From positions 1,736,001 through 1,800,000 of the forward strand of contig NZ_MTZV01000006.1 of the NCBI RefSeq assembly GCF_002362315.1: DNA of 64,000 nt. The letters run 5' to 3'. The position numbers and the translations under genes were made by a program. The stretch comes from Paraburkholderia acidicola. Its GTDB lineage: Bacteria; Pseudomonadota; Gammaproteobacteria; Burkholderiales; Burkholderiaceae. Under the pieces are notes generated by a model. The model did no database searches. It worked only from the letters and a program-made list of their open reading frames with translations, and had not been told where the DNA came from. Shown here piece after piece: positions 45,168 through 52,933 of this stretch. Position 1 is the first letter of the stretch. Every line of letters begins with the position of its first letter.

Positions 45168-45878
45168 TCAGAAATGCCAGATCACGTCGGCAACCCAGCG
45201 ATCGGAGACGCTACTGCCGAACTGCTTTTTCGCCTCCCCATTCGTCAAGACGTACAACAAATCGAATTGCAGCGCGCGATACTGGTAGGTCAGACCTGCA
45301 TCACCATAAACATATCCCGATCCGGTCACTGAATGCAGATCGTAGTAGCCAATGCCCGCTGTCGCCATCCATCCATGCACAAGCGGTACGTGACCCACCA
45401 GGTCGTAGGAGACGGCAAATGACCGCGGGGACCAACCAAAGGCCGTATCGGGAGACACAGCAACGGATGCGAACACCAGATCATGCCATCCTGTAGTTAG
45501 CACAAGTTCGTCGTAGTTGTACCGTGCCGCTTCAGATCCCCCGAGAAACTGGTAGTGAGAAAGCATCAGCCCCACACTCCAGTCGTCGACCGTGCGCCAT
45601 GCATACCCAACGTCGGTCGAGAACTCGACACCAGCCGGTGCAGCAGGAAACACCCTGACCGACGATGCCGACACACCTGCAAAGAAGCCGTTGCCCGGGT
45701 ACCAGCTTGCGGCTAGCGTTGCCGAGGGTCGTCCATCACTGAGATCCATCCCTCGCGAAACCTTGTCCGTCGCCGTGCTGATCTCGAACTGCCAGTCCGC
45801 TGCCGCAGCGGGTGCATGCAGGGCCACGGCGAGGGCAAACGATGCGAGCCATCGGATCGGGCTAGCGGCAAATGACAC
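45168..45878 (-). CDS. TorF-like putative outer-membrane protein
   Basis: The 236-residue product starts at a GTG with GGAG 5 bases upstream. It has a signal peptide (MSFAASPIRWLASFALAVAL, cleavage near AAAA) and a mature part with alternating strands: FEISTATDKVSRGMDLSDGR, FFAGVSASSVRVFP, AVSYDLVGHVPLVHGWMATA and a C-terminal WVADVIWHF ending in Phe, as in barrel proteins. This resembles the TorF/Gcw_chp putative porin family. It lies between the anti-sigma and subtilase genes, same strand. Confidence 0.8.
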   Translation of the reverse strand: MSFAASPIRWLASFALAVALHAPAAAADWQFEISTATDKVSRGMDLSDGRPSATLAASWYPGNGFFAGVSASSVRVFPAAPAGVEFSTDVGYAWRTVDDWSVGLMLSHYQFLGGSEAARYNYDELVLTTGWHDLVFASVAVSPDTAFGWSPRSFAVSYDLVGHVPLVHGWMATAGIGYYDLHSVTGSGYVYGDAGLTYQYRALQFDLLYVLTNGEAKKQFGSSVSDRWVADVIWHF

Positions 45879-46044
45879 CGCAGCTCCATTTTCTTTTCAC
45901 GCAGGAGATCGGCGGCCGCGCAAGGAGCCGTCCATTTTTCGACACTGTCGTAGCAATCCTGCGCATACGGGCTATCACGATACAAGCTGCTCACTAGCCG
46001 TTGAACACCCGCGCCATGCTACCTCAGGAAGATTCTCCGAACGC

Positions 46045-46710
46045 TCAGGGACCGTTATCGGCTCCTCCGACCGGCTCTGCAAATCGAACGCCCGTTGCCG
46101 CTCGCAGCGCCGCGATCTGTTCGCTGACATTGCCGTGGCCATGTACTGGAGCGAGCGAATAGACGCCCAACTTGCTCGGACCACCGACGATCTGCAGGTC
46201 AAGCGACACGAGCAATGTCTGCAACTGTCCCACCGTCACATTCGAATCCACCACTAAACGAATCGTCGCTGAGCTAGCGGCGGTGTCCAGTTGAGACAAC
46301 GTGCGATAGCTGGCGGACCGGTCGTCGTGCGCGTTGCGCATGCCGAACACATAAAGTCCTCCGGCCTGCAGTAACACCAGCGCCGCGAGCCCATATACCA
46401 GCGCCGTCATACGGCGAGATCCGGACGACACGGCGCTGCCTGGAACAGCACCCGGCAGTTTCTCCGTTTCGTCAAAGCGCTGCCACAAATGCTTCAGACC
46501 TTGCTCAACGTCGCAATCGATGTTCTCGTCGGGTTGCATCGCCATGATTAACTGATGCTGAAACGCCAGTTCCACCCGGCACCGCTCGCAGTCACGCAAA
46601 TGCTCGTCGACAAAGCGACGCTCCCTATCGGTCGCGCGCCCGTTTGCGATCCACGGCAACATTTCCCACGACCGCAAGTGAACCAGTTCATCGTTTGCTG
46701 GAGTGTTCAT
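46045..46710 (-). CDS. Zinc-finger anti-sigma factor with periplasmic prodomain-like end
   Basis: The 221-residue product starts with an anti-sigma zinc-finger (FVDEHLRDCERCRVELAFQ, with His37, Cys41 and Cys44) facing the cytoplasm, then a single membrane helix at about 102-123 (TALVYGLAALVLLQAGGLYV), then a periplasmic part. Residues 148-214, with IRLVVDSNVTVGQLQTLL and LGVYSLAPVHGHGNVSEQIA, followed by GVRFAEPV, match by eye the prodomain of the subtilase encoded two genes downstream. Its start overlaps the sigma factor's stop (ATGA). It should hold the sigma factor inactive until a periplasmic signal releases it. Confidence 0.88.
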   Translation of the reverse strand: MNTPANDELVHLRSWEMLPWIANGRATDRERRFVDEHLRDCERCRVELAFQHQLIMAMQPDENIDCDVEQGLKHLWQRFDETEKLPGAVPGSAVSSGSRRMTALVYGLAALVLLQAGGLYVFGMRNAHDDRSASYRTLSQLDTAASSATIRLVVDSNVTVGQLQTLLVSLDLQIVGGPSKLGVYSLAPVHGHGNVSEQIAALRAATGVRFAEPVGGADNGP

Positions 46711-47300
46711 TGATCGCCCCGTCCCGAACCCGCGAGCGCCGGCATCAAGTTACGTAACTTGACCCGCGCATGAAACATACGCGCTTTAATTGTGCTGACT
46801 GGACACTCCGCGATCTCAGCGATCTCTTCAAGCGAATGCCCCATGACGTATGCCAGTTCCATGACAACGCGCTGCTCGGGCGGCAGGCGGTCAAGACCTT
46901 TAGATACCCAGTCGGCCAGCTCATGCTCAACAAACGGTTCAACCGGATGATCGTAATCGGGCGGCAAGGGCTCGGTGCGCAGATTCCCCTGGCGCAGGGC
47001 GTTCAGCGTCATACGATAGGCGACGCCCATCAGCCACGTCGATACGCGCGATTGTCCGCGGAACTCGCCGGCCTTTTGCCAGACGATCATAAAGGTGTCG
47101 TTGATGACCTCCTCGATCACATCGTCGCGCCTCGTAAAGCGGCCGAGAAAGCGGACGAGACGTCTATGGTAACCACGATAGAGCTCCGCAAGTGCGAGCC
47201 GGTCCCCCGCTGCAACGCGTCGCAACAACGTTGCGTCATTGGCGTCAGTGCTGCGCGATTCGAAGGAAGCGTTGGCCGGCGCAAACGGTTCGGGTGACAT
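46707..47300 (-). CDS. ECF-type RNA polymerase sigma factor
   Basis: From ATG 47300 the product has 197 residues with sigma region 2 (LAELYRGYHRRLVRFLGRF; VIEEVINDTFMIVWQKAGEF) and region 4 (LPPEQRVVMELAYVMGHSLE; IAECPVSTIKARMFHARVKL). Region 3 is absent, as in the ECF group. It overlaps the anti-sigma gene by 4 bases, the usual sign of a coupled pair. It begins 7 bases after the stop of the nitrobindin-like gene, so it probably belongs to a longer operon and may direct its own transcription. Confidence 0.93.
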   Translation of the reverse strand: MSPEPFAPANASFESRSTDANDATLLRRVAAGDRLALAELYRGYHRRLVRFLGRFTRRDDVIEEVINDTFMIVWQKAGEFRGQSRVSTWLMGVAYRMTLNALRQGNLRTEPLPPDYDHPVEPFVEHELADWVSKGLDRLPPEQRVVMELAYVMGHSLEEIAEIAECPVSTIKARMFHARVKLRNLMPALAGSGRGDQ

Positions 47301-47307
47301 ATAGCAC

Positions 47308-47925
47308 TTACTTGACACGAACAAGTGCGCTCGAATCTACATGCTGGAAGGGCTTGTTGTATACGTACAAACTGGTCTGCTGCGAATATTTCAAAGCACT
47401 TCCAGAAAGATCATAGGTGATCGTAAAACCGGTGGTCTTGTCATTTCTCGACATGTACTGTGTCTCCGCAATACCCTGCGGCGAAGACTTAAGTGTCATC
47501 TTGTCTCCCGCCTTTCCTTCGGCTACCACGCATACGGCACGCGGAATACAGAATGTGTCGTAGACCATCTGGTTCTTCTTGTCGTAGATCAGGTATCCGC
47601 GCTGATCGTGGAATTTCTTGTTGTCAGATCGTCTAAACACTTCCTGCTTGTAGTACATCGCAGCCAGATACTGGTCGCTCGCGTTCGTGGCGTCGGCGGC
47701 CGGCTCGAACGTCAACACCTCGTAGTAAGGTGATACCGCTGGCGCACCCTTGCCTGCCTGAGAATGCTCCTGACCCGGTGCGACGTCGACACCGCTGCTA
47801 TCCGCACTCTTCCATGTACCGGCCAGCTTCCCCAACGGACCGAGGTCCATACCACTGACGGGCGCGTCTTTAGCGTAAGCAATCGCGGAAATGAAAATCG
47901 CGAGACAGGCGAAGTATCGTTTCAT
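47308..47925 (-). CDS. Exported nitrobindin-like beta-barrel protein
   Basis: From ATG 47925, with GAGGA upstream, the product has 205 residues and a signal peptide (MKRYFACLAIFISAIAYA). The mature part matches the FABP-like heme-binding (nitrobindin-type) pattern: LGPLGKLAGTWKS, SPYYEVLTFEPAADATNASD, FHDQRGYLIYDKKNQMVYDT and FCIPRAVCVVAEGKAGDKMT. Such proteins bind heme or lipids; whether the axial His is present cannot be told by eye. It lies 7 bases before the sigma gene and 69 bases after the TIGR03118 gene. Confidence 0.78.
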   Translation of the reverse strand: MKRYFACLAIFISAIAYAKDAPVSGMDLGPLGKLAGTWKSADSSGVDVAPGQEHSQAGKGAPAVSPYYEVLTFEPAADATNASDQYLAAMYYKQEVFRRSDNKKFHDQRGYLIYDKKNQMVYDTFCIPRAVCVVAEGKAGDKMTLKSSPQGIAETQYMSRNDKTTGFTITYDLSGSALKYSQQTSLYVYNKPFQHVDSSALVRVK

Positions 47926-47994
47926 GGGTATTCCTCGTTGTGAAATTTTTACGTCAACTTTCCAGCGATAAAAGCTCGAATGGGCGGCACACAC

Positions 47995-49080
47995 TTACTG
48001 CGCATCGATACGGCCATAAACCCCATCTGCTCCGCCGTTCGGCCCTGCCGTGAAGAACAACGTATTCAATGGCTGGTTGTCCACGCCGTTGCCGAATGCG
48101 ATGCCCCACAAACCTTGCTGCACGAACGCGCCGCCGCCCTTCTGCTGCAGGCCGACGATGAACTTGCCAGTTGCCGGATCGAAGGCATTCAAGGTGCCGT
48201 CGCCGAAGTTACCGATCAGGATGTCATTGCTCAGCGCTCCAAAGTTCGCCGGCGCCTGCGTAACACCCCAAGGAGCGTTCAATGAACCCGCCGAGGCAAA
48301 TCGCTGCAACAGGTTGCCCGCGGTATCGAATACGTCGACAAAGCCTAGACCGGGACCATTAACGTTGTCGTTCCTGGTGGCGTTCTGCTGCGCGTAGGTG
48401 ACAAAAAGCTTTGAGCCTATCGTCTGGATTCCGAACGGCGCGAATCCCGCGGGTAGCGTCGGGTCCTTGAACGCACCTGACATCGCGAGCTTCGTGAAGT
48501 TTTTGTCGAAGACGTCGATCTTGTTGTTGTGGAAGTCGGTCGCGTAGAGAAAGTTCGCGCCGCCATTGTTCGCGAGGGCTAGCCCCTTATATACGGCACC
48601 ACCGCTACCGTCGTCGTAAACAGTTATAGCAGTATTGAGGAGCACGGCGGGCGACCAGGCGGCGATCGTACCGCCCTCTCCTGCGAAGATGAACACGCCT
48701 GCTCCTGAATTCCCGCCCTGCGTCACTGAGAAGTCCGAGGTGCCGTTGAACACTATGCCAGTTGGATTGGCAGATCCGCTGCTGCCGGGCGGGATACTTA
48801 CGATGAGCGATTGCGGGACTCCATTGCCGTCGTACAGCGTGGAGACTGAAGTCGCGTTGTCCGCAACCCAGACATCTCCCTTCGGGTTGAACGCTATACC
48901 CCAAGCATTCTTCAGGTTCGGATCGGTATGCGCTGCGGCAACCGCGCCGTCGGAAACAAGCGTCGTCGCCACGAACGATTGTGCTGGGGTTGAAGGCGAA
49001 TCCGATCCGCCACAAGCGGCGAGTATCGATAGGGCTACTCCGCTTCCAGCAACCTTCAACATCGTCGACACAGATTTCAT
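47995..49080 (-). CDS. TIGR03118 family lipoprotein (beta-propeller)
   Basis: From ATG 49080, with AGGGA upstream, the 361-residue product has a lipoprotein signal (MKSVSTMLKVAGSGVALSIL, lipobox LAAC) and a repeated beta-propeller pattern: NAWGIAFNPKGDVWVADNAT, GGANFLYATDFHNNKIDVF, ILIGNFGDGTLNAFDPATGK and FVQQGLWGIAFGNG. This fits the TIGR03118 family, an exported protein of unknown function. It is the first gene of the minus-strand run that continues into the nitrobindin-like and sigma genes, so it may be regulated by that sigma factor. Confidence 0.85.
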   Translation of the reverse strand: MKSVSTMLKVAGSGVALSILAACGGSDSPSTPAQSFVATTLVSDGAVAAAHTDPNLKNAWGIAFNPKGDVWVADNATSVSTLYDGNGVPQSLIVSIPPGSSGSANPTGIVFNGTSDFSVTQGGNSGAGVFIFAGEGGTIAAWSPAVLLNTAITVYDDGSGGAVYKGLALANNGGANFLYATDFHNNKIDVFDKNFTKLAMSGAFKDPTLPAGFAPFGIQTIGSKLFVTYAQQNATRNDNVNGPGLGFVDVFDTAGNLLQRFASAGSLNAPWGVTQAPANFGALSNDILIGNFGDGTLNAFDPATGKFIVGLQQKGGGAFVQQGLWGIAFGNGVDNQPLNTLFFTAGPNGGADGVYGRIDAQ

Positions 49081-49388
49081 GTTTGCATCCCTTGATTGCA
49101 CTGTCGTGAGTAACGACAGCCGCAAAGAAAGTTGCAGACAAGATAAAAACTTGTGCGAATTCAGGCGCTGGTGCAGAACGCATTTCTGTAGGTGCGCGTT
49201 TGATTCGTGGCGCATAGAGATCGCTTCCGCAATCTCTCGCGCGCTATCGATGCTCAGCGAATGATGCGTTGTCGCTGGCGGGCACGCTGCGCACATGCCC
49301 TTCCCAGACCATCATGACCGCGATGTCGAGCGAGCGACCACGCTAACTCAATCCCAATCGCGTCGCCGTGTCGTGCCTTCGCAGATAG
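49081..49388. other. Intergenic region with DinB gene remnant
   Basis: This 308-base stretch lies between the TIGR03118 lipoprotein and MerR genes. It holds a degenerate DinB fragment (separate entry, 49196-49285) and the promoter for the lipoprotein. Nothing else is recognised. Confidence 0.5.
49196..49285 (-). pseudogene. Degenerate DinB-like gene fragment
   Basis: Reading the minus strand from 49285, the frame gives VPASDNASFAEHR, a stop, then RARDCGSDLYAPRIKR. This matches VSANDHSPLIEHLWHVRDCE followed by SDLYGPRIER in the DinB-like gene at 34903-35400 over about 30 codons, including RDC-SDLY-PRI. The internal stop and loss of the flanking parts mark it as a remnant. It could come from an old duplication or an independent relative. 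Confidence 0.55.
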
Positions 49389-50408
49389 CTATGCAAGCCG
49401 CCTCATCGCCTCCCGCATAAACCCAAGCAACGCCTCATCGGCCCACGACCCTTTCGTCAACTCAGGCTCATCCTGCAGCGCCTGACGAAACTTCGCATGC
49501 GTCGCCGGATCATCGCCCGCGTAGCTGCGAAACAGATCCATCCACCGCAGCGCCAGCTCACGCGCCTGCAGCGAATCTGGCGTGGCGCCTGCGTCGATTG
49601 CATCACGTACATCAGCCATCAACTGCGGCCATTCCATCGCACGCTTACCGTAGTTCGCACGCAGAAAGGAAAACTCCTCAGGCGACAGATAGCGCTCATA
49701 GACCGCCATCTTCGACTCGCCAAAAGCGCGCACCACGTAATCGCGCAACGCGGGAGAGATGCCGATGCTCGCCTGCATCGCGGGTTCGTTGTCGTGCATG
49801 TAGTTCAGCTTTGCGAGCATGCGCGGATCGTTGTTGGTGTCGTGCGCGAGTAGCGTCATCCAGCGGTCCGCGAGTGCGCGTGGACGTTCATCGGCAGGCG
49901 GCACGCCCGCATCCATCAGCGCACGCACCTGCCCGACAAGTTCCGTCCATTCGGGGGATTGCGTCTGCGTCTTGCGATACATCGGCAAACGGTCCAGTTC
50001 TTCTTGAGAAAAGTAGCGGTCGAACATCGTCATCAACTCCAGCGTATTGAGCCAGTCGGCCAGCTCGGGCTCCTTGCCGTCCATCAACGTACGGTGCAGT
50101 TCCTGAAGACGACTGCGCAAGCGCGCCGCCTCATCGATCTGCGTGTCGAGCATCGCAATCTGACGCGCGACGAGGTCAGCAAGAGGTGTATCGGGCTGGG
50201 CTAGATAAGCGCCGATGTCGGCCAGCGAGAGACCAAAGCCGCGCAACGCCTGGATCCGATGGAGCCGGGCAATGTCGTCGCGGTTGTACAGCCGGTAGCC
50301 GTTATCGGCGCGCGCCGAAGGGACAAGCAGGCCAATGGCGTCGTAGTGATGCAGCGTGCGGACGGTCAGTCCGCTCTTCTTCGCCAGTTCCCCTACTTTC
50401 AACAGCAT
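49389..50408 (-). CDS. MerR family regulator with TipAS-like domain
   Basis: The 339-residue product has a MerR winged-helix N-terminus (MLLKVGELAKKSGLTVRTLH; YDAIGLLVPSARADNGYRLY) and dimerisation helix, then a C-terminal all-helical TipAS-type domain of about 200 residues with repeated patterns such as WTELVGQVRALMDAGVPPAD and WPQLMADVRDAIDAGATPDS. TipAS domains bind diverse drugs or peptides, in some cases covalently. The ligand is unknown. It is divergent from nothing obvious and converges with no neighbour. Confidence 0.88.
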   Translation of the reverse strand: MLLKVGELAKKSGLTVRTLHHYDAIGLLVPSARADNGYRLYNRDDIARLHRIQALRGFGLSLADIGAYLAQPDTPLADLVARQIAMLDTQIDEAARLRSRLQELHRTLMDGKEPELADWLNTLELMTMFDRYFSQEELDRLPMYRKTQTQSPEWTELVGQVRALMDAGVPPADERPRALADRWMTLLAHDTNNDPRMLAKLNYMHDNEPAMQASIGISPALRDYVVRAFGESKMAVYERYLSPEEFSFLRANYGKRAMEWPQLMADVRDAIDAGATPDSLQARELALRWMDLFRSYAGDDPATHAKFRQALQDEPELTKGSWADEALLGFMREAMRRLA

Positions 50409-50505
50409 GAAAGCCTCCGTTCAGTGCGCACGATGAAGGCTAGAACCTTACGTTACGTGAGGGTCAAGCGGATTGGGCACCTCACTTCCTTACCCCCTTA
50501 CTCGC

Positions 50506-50898
50506 TTATTCGATCCGCTCGACAAACTGTGGGCGATCGAATGGCGGTTCGTAGGGCTCAGGCCAGAATTCCACCATGCGGACAATTTTGCCGTGCTCGA
50601 CCGTAAAGAACGAGACTGCGCGGGCATGCTGGACGCCATCGGTGACGAGCACGTCCGACACAGCCTCCTGCTCATTTCCGACGATCCGGTTGATCGTGAA
50701 AATCCACGTACCCTGCGCCGGGTATTGCGCATTGAACTGAACAAAATTGGCGGCGCCGCGAATGCGCTCTTTCGATTGTGGGTACTCGAGGACAAAGTCG
50801 TCAGCCAGAACCGCTGCGACGCTGTGAAAGTTGTTCGTAGCCATGAGACGCCAGAACGCTTGAACCACATGAACGGCGGTGTCGGAAGCAGTAGTCAT
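50506..50898 (-). CDS. NTF2-fold/SnoaL-like protein
   Basis: The 130-residue product fits an NTF2-like domain: an N-terminal helix VVQAFWRLMATNNFHSVAAV, then LADDFVLEYPQSKERIRGAA and a C-terminal strand IVRMVEFWPEPYEPPFDRPQ. The EFWPEPYxPPxxR ending is typical of the nuclear-transport-factor-2-like group. Function is unknown. It is divergent from a GNAT gene with 91 bases between starts. Confidence 0.8.
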   Translation of the reverse strand: MTTASDTAVHVVQAFWRLMATNNFHSVAAVLADDFVLEYPQSKERIRGAANFVQFNAQYPAQGTWIFTINRIVGNEQEAVSDVLVTDGVQHARAVSFFTVEHGKIVRMVEFWPEPYEPPFDRPQFVERIE

Positions 50899-50989
50899 GG
50901 TGTGGGTCGCAAAGGAGGATTATGAGGGGCGTCGCTAACGCGGCCCCGTGCAACAATATCAACTTTTTGAGCGGACATCTTCTGCGGCT

Positions 50990-51424
50990 ATGATCGAATC
51001 TCATCGCATCACGCTGGAAATCAAACGACTCTCGCCCGCGGAATGGGTACAGGCCTACCCCGTTATCGCGCAGCTCCGTTCTCTCGATGAAGCAAAATTC
51101 CTAGAACGGGTTCGCCGGCAATCGTATTCGGGCTACGAGCTTGTTGCAGCTTTCAAGGACGCAAAGATTGTCGGCGTGATGGGTATGAGGCCCGTCCACA
51201 CATTGGCGCGTGGTGCACACCTGCACATCGACGACCTCGTAGTCGATGCGAAAGTACGCGGGAGCGGTGCCGGCCGATCGTTGATGGAATATGCCGAAGC
51301 CGATGCCCGTGCCCGCGGCATGGCTGCGATTTTTCTCGATGCGCGACCGGAAGCCATTCCGTTCTATGAACGCGAGCGTTATGCGCTACACCTCGCGCCG
51401 TCCATGAAGAAGGCTCTGGTGTGA
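50990..51424 (+). CDS. GNAT family N-acetyltransferase
   Basis: The 144-residue product has the GNAT loop DDLVVDAKVRGSGAGRSLME and a closing RPEAIPFYERERYALHLAP. ATG 50990 is preferred; a GTG at 50948 would add 14 residues without a ribosome site. The substrate is unknown. It precedes the pqqA region by 305 bases on the same strand. Confidence 0.85.
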   Translation: MIESHRITLEIKRLSPAEWVQAYPVIAQLRSLDEAKFLERVRRQSYSGYELVAAFKDAKIVGVMGMRPVHTLARGAHLHIDDLVVDAKVRGSGAGRSLMEYAEADARARGMAAIFLDARPEAIPFYERERYALHLAPSMKKALV

Positions 51425-51729
51425 TCGCCATCCAATCGTTTGCCGGACAGACATGCGCGGTGGAACGATTGACCGCGTATCGAGAAGCGCATTTTCGGGT
51501 ACGCTAGAGCGACTGACGAATCGTACCGGTCGGGCGATAATGCAAACCGCACGACAGCGATTGAACACCTTGCTACGTTTTCGCCGCACCACGCGGTGTA
51601 ATCAAACGGAAGTACCGTGCAAAGCAGTGTTGGGCATGGAGCTTGCGTGCTGTTGAGCGCCCATGAAGTCCGGTATCGCGCCGGGCCGACGGCGACAAAT
51701 CTGTATCAGTCACATGGAGGAACGCAACG
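51425..51729. other. Region upstream of pqqA
   Basis: This 305-base stretch lies between the GNAT gene and pqqA and must hold the pqq promoter. A good ribosome site GGAGGA precedes pqqA. I cannot pick a confident -35/-10 pair, and no gene is seen here. Confidence 0.5.
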
Positions 51730-51804
51730 ATGCAATGGACAACTCCTAGCTACACCGATATTCGTCTTGGCTTCGAAATCACGATGTATATCGCAACGCG
51801 TTAA
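51730..51804 (+). CDS. pqqA: PQQ precursor peptide PqqA
   Basis: The 24-residue peptide begins MQWTTPSYTDIRLGFEITMY and is too short for most gene finders. Glu16 and Tyr20 lie in the EITMY motif and are the residues that PqqE crosslinks and that become PQQ. GGAGGA lies about 8 bases before the ATG. PqqA is the substrate presented by PqqD to the radical SAM enzyme PqqE. A GC-rich hairpin follows 9 bases after the stop. Confidence 0.96.
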   Translation: MQWTTPSYTDIRLGFEITMYIATR

Positions 51805-51812
51805 GCCTGTAT

Positions 51813-51834
51813 GGGCCGCAGCCGTATGCGGCCC
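51813..51834 (+). terminator. Hairpin after pqqA (attenuator or partial terminator)
   Basis: GGGCCGCA (51813-51820) pairs perfectly with TGCGGCCC (51827-51834) around a 6-base loop. It lies directly after pqqA and is followed by TTCTGC, not a U run. A structure here would let pqqA be made in excess of the downstream biosynthetic genes, or protect its mRNA 3' end. Confidence 0.65.
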
Positions 51835-51928
51835 TTCTGCGGAACGTGTAACCGCAGCGCTTGCATGGCGGAAACACACTAGTGCATCGATTCACCGATC
51901 ACGACAAGCCGCTCGCAAGGATGTCTCC

Positions 51929-52933
51929 ATGACGAAGCACAGCCCGCGGCAAACAACACCCCAACTTGAACTTCACACGCTGCATACAAGCGACGGCCAT
52001 CGCGTCTCGTTCGCGGTAGCAGGCGCTGCCGACGGCGTGCCGATCGCCGTTCTGCACGGCGGCCCGGGCAGCGGCAGTCAGCCTGGTGCTTTGCGGCTCT
52101 TCGATCTGACACGCTTCAGAGTGGTGTTGATCGATCAGCGCGGCACCGGCGCCTCGACCCCACACGGCAGCATCCGTCACAACCGCACTGACCATCTGAT
52201 CGACGATCTCGAAGCGATTCGCAAGCGGCTCGGCTTCGAACGCTGGGGCGTGCTCGGTGGATCGTGGGGGGCCGCTCTTGCACTTGCGTATGCGGGACGA
52301 CATCCGCAAGCGGTCCTGGGCGTCGTGTTGCGTGGACTATTCCTGACTTCTGCACGTGAAGTGCGGGGGCTCTTTGTCAGATCGCGGCGCCGCGCGCCGC
52401 GCGCGTCGTCCCGGCTGTGCGTTGCGGCGCGCTGCGAGCACCCCACCGCTTTGATCTCCCGCTGCGGCGCGACGCTTCAAGACGGCACTCACCCGGCACG
52501 GCAACGTGCGGTCGCGCTTGCGTGGCGTAACTACGAAGAAGCCGTGCTGAGTGGTCGCGATGCGCGTCAGACACATCGAGCGGCAGCGGAATCACCGCGC
52601 GAAACGCGCAGGCTGATCGGCAAATACCGCATCCAGGCACACTACCTCGCGCATCGCTGCTGGCTCGGCGAAACCCGTCTGCTTGAGCTTGCGCGCTGCG
52701 CCGCCAGGGCCGGTGTACCACTTGCGGCGGTACACGGTACGCGCGATCCGGTTTGTCCACCAGGTAATCTGCGGCGCCTTGCACACGCAGTTCCCACGGC
52801 GCAGATTGAATATGTGCCTGGCGCAGGTCATCTGGCGAGCGACCCGGTGCTCCACGAACGCGTTGCGCGCGCGCTCGAAACGATGTTCACCCCACCCGCT
52901 CACGAGGGGCGCATCGTGCGCCGCGCAGCATGA
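51929..52933 (+). CDS. S33 family alpha/beta hydrolase (prolyl aminopeptidase-like) in the pqq operon
   Basis: The 334-residue product has VLHGGPGSGSQPGALRLFDL (oxyanion loop), FRVVLIDQRGTGASTPHG, GVLGGSWGAALALAYAGRHP (nucleophile Ser in GGSWG), VHGTRDPVCPPGN (Asp) and VPGAGHLASD (His), the pattern of S33 prolyl aminopeptidases. The lid region between about residues 135 and 235 is unusually Arg- and Cys-rich but remains in frame. Its stop overlaps the pqqB start (ATGA), so it is translationally coupled to PQQ synthesis. It is a candidate for a peptidase that trims the crosslinked PqqA peptide; no pqqF or pqqG gene is visible in the window. Confidence 0.87.
   Translation: MTKHSPRQTTPQLELHTLHTSDGHRVSFAVAGAADGVPIAVLHGGPGSGSQPGALRLFDLTRFRVVLIDQRGTGASTPHGSIRHNRTDHLIDDLEAIRKRLGFERWGVLGGSWGAALALAYAGRHPQAVLGVVLRGLFLTSAREVRGLFVRSRRRAPRASSRLCVAARCEHPTALISRCGATLQDGTHPARQRAVALAWRNYEEAVLSGRDARQTHRAAAESPRETRRLIGKYRIQAHYLAHRCWLGETRLLELARCAARAGVPLAAVHGTRDPVCPPGNLRRLAHAVPTAQIEYVPGAGHLASDPVLHERVARALETMFTPPAHEGRIVRRAA

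Noticed and set aside
52350..52640. Possible frameshift in the lid of the S33 hydrolase
   Set aside because: The Arg/Cys-rich lid is unusual, but the frame stays open and the flanking motifs (GGSWG, then GTRDPV and AGHLAS) are all in one frame.
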